From the NCBI RefSeq assembly GCF_012912005.1, contig NZ_JABBEA010000003.1, positions 1-64,000 on the forward strand: 64,000 nucleotides of DNA, written 5' to 3'. Position 1 is the first letter of the stretch. Each line of letters begins with the position of its first letter. Shown piece by piece: positions 11,537 through 19,980 of the stretch. This DNA comes from Paenibacillus sp. SZ31. Lineage in GTDB: Bacteria > Bacillota > Bacilli > Paenibacillales > Paenibacillaceae. The translations under genes were made by a program, and so were the position numbers. Below the pieces are notes generated by a model that was given only the letters and a program-made list of their open reading frames with translations, did not search any database and had not been told where the DNA came from.

Positions 11537-12475
11537 TTATACTTTCCTCACCACGTACATAAGCTTAAGAACAACGTCATCTAAAAATGCCTGACGGTAA
11601 AAGGGCATTTTAACCGTATAACCAATTCTTTTAACTCCATTGCACTCCAGTTGATTTAAAAATTGTTGCAAATTCTTTTGCTGCTGCGAAGGTAACTTAT
11701 CTCTATAGATTTCCAAGAATAATCTCGCTTGTTTACTCAAAATCGAATGATTCTTTCCATTCACGAAACGGTTCCACCTGTTCTTCCATTTTATGAACCA
11801 TGTATCATTGCTCCCGCCAAGAACATTCCCTTGATGTTGCCGATACAAAATGGTTGTTTCTTCATCAAAGATCACTTCACCAAAAGAGCTAACAAAAAGA
11901 TATATCCACCAATCATGCATGATGATGTGGGTTAGATCTGAAGGGACATTCGCCCTGATCTGCTCGAATGTGACTGGGTTAAAGACCATGGTACAACCAA
12001 CACAACAGTTTTCTACCAGAGCATTATACATGCTGAGCGGTTTTGGAGGCAGATGAGGCCATACGTTCAGATGATTCAAATCCTGATCCACCATCTGTGT
12101 AGAAGAACAATACATCAATGGTACGCCCGATGGTCTGGATTGCAATTTCTCTACAGCTCTACTCAGTTTATGAGGTAGCCACACATCATCCTGATCACAG
12201 AATGCGTAAAAGTCGTATATTGGCTGCGTTTGACGCATCAATTCAAAAAAACTTCCGATTACGCCTACATTTTCACCTTCAATCATACAAATCTGATCCG
12301 GATATGCCTTGGCATACCCAAGAACTTTCTGGACAGTTTCATCAGAAGAACCATCATCCCTGATATGAATGTGGAGGTCTACCTGACTCTGTGCGAGAAG
12401 ACTTTCGAGTTGTTCATCAATATACTTTGCTCCGTTATATGTAGAAAGCATGACACATACTTTAGGCTGGTTCAC
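11537..12475 (-). CDS. Family 2 glycosyltransferase (rhamnosyltransferase-like)
   Basis: 312 residues, GTG start preceded by GAGGTG. The N-terminus VCVMLSTYNGAKYIDEQLESL, IRDDGSSDET near 38 and FCDQDDVW near 92 are typical of the GT2 group containing dTDP-rhamnosyltransferases of capsule and O-antigen loci. No membrane segment is evident. It is immediately downstream of rmlD (91-bp gap with a hairpin), which makes dTDP-L-rhamnose the natural donor. The specific linkage is unknown. Confidence 0.83.
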   Translation of the reverse strand: MNQPKVCVMLSTYNGAKYIDEQLESLLAQSQVDLHIHIRDDGSSDETVQKVLGYAKAYPDQICMIEGENVGVIGSFFELMRQTQPIYDFYAFCDQDDVWLPHKLSRAVEKLQSRPSGVPLMYCSSTQMVDQDLNHLNVWPHLPPKPLSMYNALVENCCVGCTMVFNPVTFEQIRANVPSDLTHIIMHDWWIYLFVSSFGEVIFDEETTILYRQHQGNVLGGSNDTWFIKWKNRWNRFVNGKNHSILSKQARLFLEIYRDKLPSQQQKNLQQFLNQLECNGVKRIGYTVKMPFYRQAFLDDVVLKLMYVVRKV

Positions 12476-12511
12476 GTTTCACCTCAAAAATTAACTTTTC
12501 TTCATTATATA

Positions 12512-12547
12512 CGAAAACTCCCGCTCAGAAATAACAGAGCGAGAGTT
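12512..12547 (-). terminator. Hairpin after rmlD (possible attenuating terminator)
   Basis: Minus-strand arms AACTCTCGCT and AGCGGGAGTT (one wobble) enclose a 12-nt loop and are followed by only TTTTCG. The short T-run suggests partial termination or mRNA processing between rmlD and the following glycosyltransferase. Confidence 0.5.
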
Positions 12548-12566
12548 ACCAAAGAGGATGTTATAA

Positions 12567-13436
12567 TTATTTCGTTTCTGACAAGGAAAATATAAAATCT
12601 TTTAGTCCGTCCCGCCATGGGCGGAGATCTGTCAAGCCATTTGTCCGAATGGACATATGGTCCATCACTGAATTGACAGGCCTAGGAGCCGGTCTTGGAA
12701 ACTGTTCGGTTGTGCAAGGTTCCAATTTTGTTTGAATGGATACCCCTCCGGTGGTTTGAGCCTCTTCAAATATAGCCTGAGTAAATTCATACCATGTGCA
12801 GGTACCACTATTGGAGGCATGGTATATTCCATACATTTCTGTTGCCATGAGTTCTATAAGGAACCCTGCCAAATCTACAGCATACGTAGGCGATCCTTTT
12901 TGATCATGGACAACCTGCAAATTTGGTTTTTCCTGGCCCAGCTTCAGCATCGTTTTAACAAAATTATTGCCGTAAAGGCCATACACCCATGACGTTCGTA
13001 CAACAAACCATTTGGAGGACAACGATTGTACAAGCCATTCTCCAGCACGTTTGGATTTTCCATACACGCTTTGAGGGTTCGTTTCATCGTATTCCTGATA
13101 AGGATTTACCGAGTTGCCGTCAAATACATAATCCGTACTAATATATATAAGTTTAGCTCCGACTTTTTCTACCGCTACAGCAACATTGCGCGTTCCCACA
13201 GCATTCACCTTATACGCACCATCGATATCTGTCTGGGCTGCATCTACGGCCGTATATGCTGCACAATGTATGACCACTTCAGGATGAAATGAGGAAACGA
13301 CTTCATTACACTGTACCTGATTGGTAATATCCATTTGATCCCGATCACAAGCAAGAACAGAATGTCCCTCATTCTCCAAAAGAAGAACGACATCACGTCC
13401 CAATTGTCCATTTGATCCCGTAACCAATACCTTCAT
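12567..13436 (-). CDS. rmlD: dTDP-4-dehydrorhamnose reductase RmlD
   Basis: 289 residues, full length. It performs the last step of dTDP-L-rhamnose synthesis, NAD(P)H-dependent reduction of the 4-keto sugar. Visible features are the Rossmann motif VTGSNGQLGRD at 5-15, the ISTDYVFDG block near 100-108, the catalytic YGKSKRAGE (YxxxK, about 125-133), and the C-terminal substrate region rich in proline and arginine (PRPAPRPVNS). Its start codon overlaps the rmlB stop in TAATG, indicating translational coupling. It is part of the leftward rmlA-rmlC-rmlB-rmlD run. Confidence 0.95.
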   Translation of the reverse strand: MKVLVTGSNGQLGRDVVLLLENEGHSVLACDRDQMDITNQVQCNEVVSSFHPEVVIHCAAYTAVDAAQTDIDGAYKVNAVGTRNVAVAVEKVGAKLIYISTDYVFDGNSVNPYQEYDETNPQSVYGKSKRAGEWLVQSLSSKWFVVRTSWVYGLYGNNFVKTMLKLGQEKPNLQVVHDQKGSPTYAVDLAGFLIELMATEMYGIYHASNSGTCTWYEFTQAIFEEAQTTGGVSIQTKLEPCTTEQFPRPAPRPVNSVMDHMSIRTNGLTDLRPWRDGLKDFIFSLSETK

Positions 13437-14458
13437 TACTTATCGTCTCCCAATCGAGATCCATATTGCTTGGCGTAGTACTGTTGATACACCCCCGACT
13501 GAATGCGAGTCCACCATTCTTTGTTATCGAGATACCATTGAATGGTCTCCTTGATCCCCGTTTCAAATGTATACTGCGGTTGCCAGCCAAGTTCAGACAT
13601 TGTTTTGGTCGGATCAATGCCGTATCTACGGTCATGCCCAAGTCGGTCTTGCACGTATTTGATTAAGGATTCTGGTTTACCAAGTTGCTCCAAAATAGTA
13701 TTAACAATGTGTACGTTGGTTCGTTCGTTATTGCCACCGATGTTATATACCTCACCACTAATTCCCTGATGAATCACCAGGTCGATGGCGCTACAATGGT
13801 CTTCTACATAGAGCCAGTCTCTAATATTTAATCCATCTCCGTATACAGGCAAAGCCTCATCTGCTAGAGCACGTGAAATCATCAGCGGGATTAGTTTTTC
13901 AGGAAACTGATACGGACCGTAATTATTGGAACAACGCGTAATATTCACAGGCAGACCAAATGTCTCATGATACGCTCTCACAAGTAAATCTCCACCAGCC
14001 TTGGATGCCGAATAAGGGCTGTTGGGTTGCAATGGGGTTTCTTCAGTGAATAGACTAGTTGGACCAAGTGAGCCGTACACCTCATCCGTCGAAACCTGAA
14101 CAAACTTGGAAATATTGTGTTTTTTAGCGGCTTCAAGCAGCGCTTGAGTACCATTCACATTCGTTCGCACGAAAACGTCTGGCTCCAGTATACTGCGATC
14201 CACATGAGATTCTGCCGCGAAGTTGACTAACACATCTATGCCTTGACCGATTAGACGATCCATCTCGGCAGCATCTGTTATATCAGCTTTGACAAAAGTA
14301 TGACGCTGATTACGTTCAAGGGATTTCAAGTTTTCCAAATTGCCCGCATACGTGAGTGCATCCACATTAATAATTTCATAATCAGGATGCTGATCCAGCA
14401 TGTACATCACAAAATTACTTCCAATAAAACCGGCCCCGCCGGTAACGAGTAGTTTCAT
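13436..14458 (-). CDS. rmlB: dTDP-glucose 4,6-dehydratase RmlB
   Basis: 340 residues of the extended short-chain dehydrogenase family. It converts dTDP-glucose to dTDP-4-keto-6-deoxyglucose. Motifs seen are VTGGAGFIGSNF at the N-terminus, NFAAESHVDRSI near 83, VSTDEVYGSL near 122, catalytic YSASKAGGDLLV (YxxxK) near 148-159, and RCSNNYGPYQFPEKLIPL, a block diagnostic of RmlB. It is the second enzyme of the pathway encoded by the four contiguous rml genes. Confidence 0.97.
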   Translation of the reverse strand: MKLLVTGGAGFIGSNFVMYMLDQHPDYEIINVDALTYAGNLENLKSLERNQRHTFVKADITDAAEMDRLIGQGIDVLVNFAAESHVDRSILEPDVFVRTNVNGTQALLEAAKKHNISKFVQVSTDEVYGSLGPTSLFTEETPLQPNSPYSASKAGGDLLVRAYHETFGLPVNITRCSNNYGPYQFPEKLIPLMISRALADEALPVYGDGLNIRDWLYVEDHCSAIDLVIHQGISGEVYNIGGNNERTNVHIVNTILEQLGKPESLIKYVQDRLGHDRRYGIDPTKTMSELGWQPQYTFETGIKETIQWYLDNKEWWTRIQSGVYQQYYAKQYGSRLGDDK

Positions 14459-14476
14459 AATTTTGAAACCTCCTAA

Positions 14477-15037
14477 TTACTTCACTTCGAAATTAAAATT
14501 GATTTCCGCATCTTGAAGTAAAGGATGCCTTTGGTCCTTATCTGACAAAGTCGGACTAGATGTAGGCCAATCAATTCCAAGAGCCGGGTCACTCCATAAT
14601 ATGCCACGATCGTTCTCTGGGGAATAGTATTCGTCCACTTTGTACAAGACTTGGGTGTTTGGTACCAAAGTACAAAAGCCATGAGCGAATCCTTTGGGGA
14701 CCAGTAACTGACAGTGATTATGTTCAGTCAGGATGAAGCCCTCCCACTGTCCAAAGGTGGGTGATCCTCGTCGAATATCCACGATAACATCGTAAATCGC
14801 ACCGGAAATAACCCGAATTAACTTGGTTTGTGCTTTGGGATTAAGTTGGTAGTGCAATCCGCGCAACACACCGGGCTGAGCAGATAAGGATTGGTTATCC
14901 TGAATAAATTTGCAGTTGATTCCTTGTTGATTCATGAGCTGCTCATTGTAACTTTCCATAAAAAAACCCCGGTGATCCCCGTGAACCACCGGCTCAATTA
15001 AACAGGAGCCCATCAGCTTGGAAGGAGTGATTTTCAA
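14477..15037 (-). CDS. rmlC: dTDP-4-dehydrorhamnose 3,5-epimerase RmlC
   Basis: 186 residues, the family length. It epimerises C3 and C5 of dTDP-4-keto-6-deoxyglucose in a cupin fold. Visible motifs are the DHRGFF segment near 22-27, GVLRGLHYQ (catalytic histidine, about 57-65), VDIRRGSPTFGQW and GFAHGFCTL. The start is TTG at 15037 with GAAGGGATGG upstream; no ATG in frame fits better. It lies 18 bp upstream of rmlB and 22 bp downstream of rmlA, so one transcript is very likely. Confidence 0.95.
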   Translation of the reverse strand: MKITPSKLMGSCLIEPVVHGDHRGFFMESYNEQLMNQQGINCKFIQDNQSLSAQPGVLRGLHYQLNPKAQTKLIRVISGAIYDVIVDIRRGSPTFGQWEGFILTEHNHCQLLVPKGFAHGFCTLVPNTQVLYKVDEYYSPENDRGILWSDPALGIDWPTSSPTLSDKDQRHPLLQDAEINFNFEVK

Positions 15038-15059
15038 TTATTTTACCATCCCTTCTCTT

Positions 15060-15803
15060 CTATAACTTTAACTTCCCGAACTCGTCACCGAATACAATAT
15101 CTCGCGCCAACTCATTGGCCCGTGCCAACGATGCGTGTGTACCTGCATCTGTCCACCAGCCTTTAAGAATATCGAAGGTAAGATTTCCTTGATCGATATA
15201 TACATTGTTTACGTCTGTGATTTCCAATTCGCCTCTTGCAGAAGGCTTTAATGTTTTAATGATCTTGAAGACTTCGCTATCAAACATATATATGCCCGTT
15301 ACCGCGTATTTGCTTTTGGGTATCTGCGGTTTTTCTTCAATGGATACGATGTGATCGCCTTGTAACTCGGGCACTCCGAAGCGATTAGGATCGTCGACTT
15401 CTTGTATTAATATTTTAGCTCCGGATTTTTGCTCGTGGAAACTGGACACATACTCTGTAATGTCGTCCTCGAACACGTTATCACCCAGGATAACCACTAT
15501 TTGGTCATCGCCTGTAAATTGTTCTGCCAATCCAAGCGCTTGAGCTATTCCTCCTGCTTCATCTTGAACTCGATATGTGAATGCGACACCTATATCACTT
15601 CCGCTGCCAAGAAGATTAACGACGTCTCCCATATGTTCTTTGCCGGTAATCACCATAATGTCGGTAAGGCCAGCTTGACTCAATTTATATGCAGAATGGA
15701 AGATCATTGGATACTTTCCTACAGGAAGCAAGTGTTTATTAGTTACCTTGGTTAAAGGAAAAAGGCGGGATCCTGTCCCGCCAGCAAGAATTACAGCTTT
15801 CAT
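15060..15803 (-). CDS. rmlA: Glucose-1-phosphate thymidylyltransferase RmlA (short form)
   Basis: 247 residues. It makes dTDP-glucose from dTTP and glucose-1-phosphate, the first step to dTDP-L-rhamnose. The nucleotidyltransferase signature GGTGSRLFPLT (8-18), the lysine in KHLLPVGKYPMI, the VILGDNVFEDD metal site near 107-117 and GWWTDAGTHASL near 215 are intact. It is about 45 residues shorter than enterobacterial RmlA and lacks the C-terminal allosteric segment. In this it resembles the short SpsI-type enzymes of Bacillus, so dTDP-rhamnose feedback may be weaker. It is the first of the rml genes and separates the well-recognisable left part of the locus from the AT-rich centre. Confidence 0.94.
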   Translation of the reverse strand: MKAVILAGGTGSRLFPLTKVTNKHLLPVGKYPMIFHSAYKLSQAGLTDIMVITGKEHMGDVVNLLGSGSDIGVAFTYRVQDEAGGIAQALGLAEQFTGDDQIVVILGDNVFEDDITEYVSSFHEQKSGAKILIQEVDDPNRFGVPELQGDHIVSIEEKPQIPKSKYAVTGIYMFDSEVFKIIKTLKPSARGELEITDVNNVYIDQGNLTFDILKGWWTDAGTHASLARANELARDIVFGDEFGKLKL

Positions 15804-15821
15804 GGCAACTCCCTCTTTACT

Positions 15822-16925
15822 TCAAATGAAATTTGTATGCAATAATTCTGAGATTTGTTTAGCTCTTTTCTCCCAGGTGTTCTGCTCTAAAAAATGAATA
15901 ACTTTTTGTTGTGGAATCAATTCTAATTCGTGTTTTATTAAAGTACGAATCATTTCAACAAGCTCATGCACAGTTTCATATAATTGAACAAAGGGGAGAA
16001 ATTTAATCATTTCCTCATAATTAATGCTTAATATAGGTTTCATAAAAAAGATGTATTCATACATTTTTACAGGGTCAACCGATCTAATTAAATCATTTAA
16101 AATAAATGGCATGATAAATGCATCAGCATACTCAGCATGAACTTTTAGCTGGTCATGCTCTATTAGCCCCAAGAACTCTAAACGGGGATGATTTGGAACA
16201 TCCACTTCAATTGGACCTATAATAGTTACTTTCACTTCAGGAATTTCATTTAGAACTTGCAAAATCAAATCAAAGTCCATCCAATTACTCACGGTACCAA
16301 AATAGATTATATTGAAATGTCGATGAACAAAATCGGTTTTAATAGTACTTTCTTTCTCCATTAGACTGGTGTTCATTAAATAGGTGCTTATACCGTTATT
16401 TATAACGAAAACCTTTTTTGTCAAGCCATAGTTCTGTAGCAATTTTTCCTTTAAATAATTTGAAGAAGCGATAATCAAATCAGAATATTTAAGCAATTCT
16501 CTTTCCAATGACTGAAAGTATTTAAAATTGCTATCTTCGCAATAAAATTGTGTGAAGTCATCCATACAATCATACACTACTTTTTTTTGTTCTATAAGAT
16601 GTTTAGGGATGAACTCCAATATTAAAGGTGAAGTAATCCATATAACATCATAATGATGAAGTTGCTTAAGAGATATTGAGTTAATAAATCGCTCACACCA
16701 TTTCAAAGATTTAATCTTACCTGAATAGGGAAGCTTATTGATGTTCAACACCTGAGAATCCCGATAAACATTACGATTGTTGTGTACTCTCTTGGCAGTG
16801 TATAGCTTTCGTATAGGGAATAAATCTATGCTAAAATGCTTTGTTAGTTCCTCATATAAGAAATGGGGACGTTGTTTAATCCAGTCCCACTCCACATGCA
16901 TTATATAGGCAATTCTGAAATTCAC
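15822..16925 (-). CDS. Glycosyltransferase, TuaH-like (GT-B fold)
   Basis: 367 residues, GTG start with GGTG upstream. The N-terminal domain starts IAYIMHVEWDWIKQRPHFLYEEL, a motif of TuaH-like family 1/4 transferases (WxWxxRPH). VVYDCMDD near 118 and LIIASSNYLKEKL follow. The C-terminal nucleotide-binding domain has FGTVSNWMDFDL and the SVDPVKMYEY motif in place of the common E-x7-E. The product probably adds a sugar to the glycan lipid intermediate. It shares the VDPxKxYEY block with the plus-strand gene at 18704-19900, so the two may be paralogues. Base composition is clearly more AT-rich than that of rmlA. Confidence 0.75.
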   Translation of the reverse strand: MNFRIAYIMHVEWDWIKQRPHFLYEELTKHFSIDLFPIRKLYTAKRVHNNRNVYRDSQVLNINKLPYSGKIKSLKWCERFINSISLKQLHHYDVIWITSPLILEFIPKHLIEQKKVVYDCMDDFTQFYCEDSNFKYFQSLERELLKYSDLIIASSNYLKEKLLQNYGLTKKVFVINNGISTYLMNTSLMEKESTIKTDFVHRHFNIIYFGTVSNWMDFDLILQVLNEIPEVKVTIIGPIEVDVPNHPRLEFLGLIEHDQLKVHAEYADAFIMPFILNDLIRSVDPVKMYEYIFFMKPILSINYEEMIKFLPFVQLYETVHELVEMIRTLIKHELELIPQQKVIHFLEQNTWEKRAKQISELLHTNFI

Positions 16926-16938
16926 TAATATTCACCTA

Positions 16939-17979
16939 CTAAGTATAAAGGATAGGATGAATATTGCTCATCCAGTCATCTTCAAACAGATTATTGAAAT
17001 ATTCAATAGACTGAAGCATAACCTTTTCATGTGCTTCATAAAATTTGATTATATTTTTAATTTTCTGGAAAATATCAGCATAATCTCCCTTTGTGAATAG
17101 ATAATCCTCATTGAATTGAACTAACTGTGCATGGGCTTCATTATAAAATAATAAAACAGGGATTCCTGAATACATTGCTTCAGCTGCAGATAAGGCAAAG
17201 CTCTCAAAGTGGGATGCTGACAGAAAAAGACCTTTATTTTCCCTGATCATCTTCATAATAGAAGATGTCTTCTCGAAGCTGATTTGAGGAAGGTAAACAT
17301 ATTTCTCCATCAGGTGATATTTCCTTAACAATCGTTCAAAATTGATTTCATGCTCTATGATATCTCCTACAAAAAATATCATTAAGTCATCTTGAACTTC
17401 ATCGTTGTATTGAGAAACAATCCTCATAACTTCTTCCACATTTTTCAAAGTGTCTAGTCTACCCAAATAAAATACAGGTGTTCTAGTATAACGTATAGGG
17501 GATTGATGAATTTCATTTATATTATATCCAATGTCATTTGATAATCTGAAAACTTTAGGTTTAAACTCTGTAGAAACCTCATTGGCTATAGTCTGGACCA
17601 TAGAGTTAGAAGGAGCTATGATGCCTTGAATATTTGATGGTACATCTTTTAAATATTCTCTATTTTTTCTATAAGAAGTGTGACATTCAACAAATAACTT
17701 TTTTGGATTAATATCACTAATAACTTCTGGGGTATCGATAACAAAGAAAAGATCATACTCGTTATGATTGATTTGATCAACAATATCAAATCTTTCTTTA
17801 TAATAATGCTGATTGATATTTTTTTTAATTTGCTCATATGCAGGTCCTTTTTGAAGAAAACAAATACTAACAGAGAGATCTTTGTACATATCTAATAATT
17901 TTAGAGCCCTGGTTAGCATAACTCTCTCGACTCCGCCCATAGTCGCCCACTTGTACAAGAATAAAATTTTTTTTTTCAT
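16939..17979 (-). CDS. Family 4 glycosyltransferase
   Basis: 346 residues with a GT-B fold. The N-terminus KILFLYKWATMGGVERVML contains the GGVERV motif typical of GT4. PVFYLGRLDTLKNVEEVMRI marks the start of the C-terminal domain (about 170-190). SASHFESFALSAAEAM contains the catalytic-domain E-x7-E. The donor is unknown. The upstream gene (17976-18659) overlaps its start by 4 bp, so they are co-translated, and it ends 13 bp before the next transferase. AT-rich composition. Confidence 0.82.
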   Translation of the reverse strand: MKKKILFLYKWATMGGVERVMLTRALKLLDMYKDLSVSICFLQKGPAYEQIKKNINQHYYKERFDIVDQINHNEYDLFFVIDTPEVISDINPKKLFVECHTSYRKNREYLKDVPSNIQGIIAPSNSMVQTIANEVSTEFKPKVFRLSNDIGYNINEIHQSPIRYTRTPVFYLGRLDTLKNVEEVMRIVSQYNDEVQDDLMIFFVGDIIEHEINFERLLRKYHLMEKYVYLPQISFEKTSSIMKMIRENKGLFLSASHFESFALSAAEAMYSGIPVLLFYNEAHAQLVQFNEDYLFTKGDYADIFQKIKNIIKFYEAHEKVMLQSIEYFNNLFEDDWMSNIHPILYT

Positions 17980-18659
17980 AAACGATACATATTAGCATAA
18001 AATGCATTTTCTATATCTGAATAAATCATCTTAACCAGCCTTTCATAGTTACCTTCGTTTGCCATCATATCTATTGTAAATATGTCTGACCTCAACTTTT
18101 GCAATTCTCGAGAAAATATATCCGAATCCGTTATAATAATATCAGAAGACAATGCAACATCTAGTCTAATGCTATTTTTCACAAAATCTGTTGATAAAAT
18201 ATAATAAAAAGAAAACCCTCTAGCTCGTAAAAATGTAGTTTCACTAAACTTTAACAATGTATCGTCAGTGAATATAAGTTTTCTTATTTTATAACTCGTA
18301 TCTTTCAAGAAATTTTCTGAGTATAATATTAATTTAGGAATTACGAAAACATTCGGCATAATCTCTTTGAAAAGATCCTTATGAAACCAATTGTCGGTTA
18401 AAAGTAAAACTATAACTTGTCCTCTGCCTAAAAATTTCGCTAAATGAAAATCACTTGTTTTAAATTTGGATATAGACTTTCCAATAATAGTGAGATAATC
18501 AATTTTTCTCAGCTTTATTTCATTATAAAAGTCATTTTCTTTAGATTTAAACATCTTGAATAACATCTTATCTTTTCCATGAATATACTTACTTTTAATT
18601 CGTCTAAATGTGCCTTTAGCTCCGTATGCCCTAAAGGCATGTGTGATCTTATATACCAT
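17976..18659 (-). CDS. Protein of unknown function in glycan locus
   Basis: 227 residues, not recognised. The N-terminus (about 1-35) is basic (TFRRIKSKYIHGKDK). The middle alternates hydrophobic beta-strand-like stretches (GQVIVLLLTDNWFHKD, NVFVIPKLILYSE, IRKLIFTDDTLLKF) with helices, compatible with a Rossmann-like or GT-B half-domain. I see no signal peptide, no membrane segment and no glycosyltransferase signature. The overlap with the following GT4 gene suggests the two products act together, possibly as two halves of one transferase, but this is only inference. GAGAGGGATAG precedes the ATG. It is divergent from the gene at 18704, with only 44 bp between them. Confidence 0.6.
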   Translation of the reverse strand: MVYKITHAFRAYGAKGTFRRIKSKYIHGKDKMLFKMFKSKENDFYNEIKLRKIDYLTIIGKSISKFKTSDFHLAKFLGRGQVIVLLLTDNWFHKDLFKEIMPNVFVIPKLILYSENFLKDTSYKIRKLIFTDDTLLKFSETTFLRARGFSFYYILSTDFVKNSIRLDVALSSDIIITDSDIFSRELQKLRSDIFTIDMMANEGNYERLVKMIYSDIENAFYANMYRL

Positions 18660-18703
18660 CTATCCCTCTCTTTTCAATGAATTTTTCACAAGGAGAACTT
18701 ATA

Positions 18704-19900
18704 ATGACAATTAAACTCACTAGAAATATAAAAAAATTCATTTCAGCAAATTGGAAAACAAAAATGCAATATCTAAGGAAGTTATACATTAAACTCCCCT
18801 TTGTAAGACACATTAGCAAAAAAATGCTCAAACGACGTACTATTAGTGCATTAAAATTTTTTGATCACTCTGTTAGTGATTCAGTTATCTTTATGTTTTC
18901 TGGGACCCACTATATAAAGAACTTCGAAGGAAACAGGCCTATACATCTCACTAGAGAATTTCTTAACAAGGGGCATAATGTTTTCTTTTCATATTGGCGA
19001 TGGGACCAAGACGAAAAGCTACCACCATCAATTAATCCAATGTTATTCCAGTCACCTATTGATTTAACTATAGAAAATTTGGACCTAATAATCAAATATC
19101 CGCTTAGTCAATTAAATAAAATCTTCATCATTTCATTCCCTCACCCCTCGTGTGCTAGAATTTTAACAACTCTAAAGTCACATGGATGGAGGATTGTTTA
19201 TGATATAAGAGATGATTGGGAAGAATTCCACAAAGTTGGACAGGCTATCTGGTATGATAAAAATATTGAATATACAATTTTAAAAGAAGCTCATAGCGTA
19301 TTAGCAGTATCTCAAGTTTTAGCTAACAAGTTACAGCCATTCTCTACAACGAGAATTAAACTAAGTCCTAACGCTCTTTCGCCTAGCTTTGCTCAATTGG
19401 ACATCAAAAGCAGACATAATATCAGAAAAGACAATATTATTGGATATATTGGTCACTTAACCGAGTCGTGGTTTGATTGGAGCGCTTTTTTAAAGCTCGC
19501 CAAAAGAAATCCAAATTGGAGTTTTGAAATAGTTGGGCATTCATTCCCTGAAGATATTAACTTGCCTGGTAATGTGAAATATCTAGGTTTCAAAAATCAT
19601 GATGAAATAATCCAAATAACTATGAATTGGAAAGCAGCAATCATTCCTTTTAAAACATCGCCTTTGGCCGATGCGGTAGATCCCATTAAAGTATATGAAT
19701 ACCTAGCCTTAAGATTGCCAGTTGTATCATTTAGAATGCCTCAGATTGAAAAGTATCCATACGTTTATGTATCTCATAATCTTGAAGAATTCGAAATAAA
19801 TCTGAGGAGAGCATTGCAAATATCCCCCAACGAAAATGTGATTAAAACTTTCCTGGGCCATAACCTATGGATGTATCGAGCCGAACAATTTCTAAAATAA
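18704..19900 (+). CDS. Glycosyltransferase (GT-B, TuaH-like), inserted on the opposite strand
   Basis: 398 residues. I place the start at ATG 18704 because AAGGAG lies 8 nt upstream; an earlier in-frame ATG at 18677 has no such site. The basic N-terminal 45 residues may contact the membrane. PIHLTREFLNKGHNVFFSYWRWD, IVYDIRDDWEEF and EAHSVLAVSQVLANKL resemble TuaH/GT4-like transferases, and the C-terminal DAVDPIKVYEYLALRLPVV corresponds to the block found in the 15822-16925 product. It is the only plus-strand gene between 2.3 and 27.3 kb. With a 44-bp gap to its divergent neighbour, its promoter must lie in or near that neighbour's 5' end. Confidence 0.75.
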   Translation: MTIKLTRNIKKFISANWKTKMQYLRKLYIKLPFVRHISKKMLKRRTISALKFFDHSVSDSVIFMFSGTHYIKNFEGNRPIHLTREFLNKGHNVFFSYWRWDQDEKLPPSINPMLFQSPIDLTIENLDLIIKYPLSQLNKIFIISFPHPSCARILTTLKSHGWRIVYDIRDDWEEFHKVGQAIWYDKNIEYTILKEAHSVLAVSQVLANKLQPFSTTRIKLSPNALSPSFAQLDIKSRHNIRKDNIIGYIGHLTESWFDWSAFLKLAKRNPNWSFEIVGHSFPEDINLPGNVKYLGFKNHDEIIQITMNWKAAIIPFKTSPLADAVDPIKVYEYLALRLPVVSFRMPQIEKYPYVYVSHNLEEFEINLRRALQISPNENVIKTFLGHNLWMYRAEQFLK

Positions 19901-19905
19901 ATAAC

Positions 19906-19935
19906 AAGAACCGCCCCCCGTGGAACGGTTCTTTC
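19906..19935. terminator. Hairpin between convergent genes
   Basis: AAGAACCG (19906-19913) and CGGTTCTT (19926-19933) form a perfect 8-bp stem with a 12-nt loop. It is followed by TC then an A-run on the plus strand, and by GTTATTTATTTT on the minus strand. It lies between the plus-strand transferase and the minus-strand heparinase-like gene, so it is probably a shared terminator of moderate strength. Confidence 0.6.
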
Positions 19936-19980
19936 AAAAAAATAAGATATTAATCCTTTAACAATCGGATTGATCCTGTA

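Noticed and set aside
17649..17837. Small internal frames on either strand inside the transferase genes
   Set aside because: Shadows of the AT-rich genes: no ribosome-binding sites and composition set by the overlapping true gene.
18677..18703. Earlier ATG start for the plus-strand transferase
   Set aside because: No ribosome-binding site; the AAGGAG lies downstream of it and serves ATG 18704.
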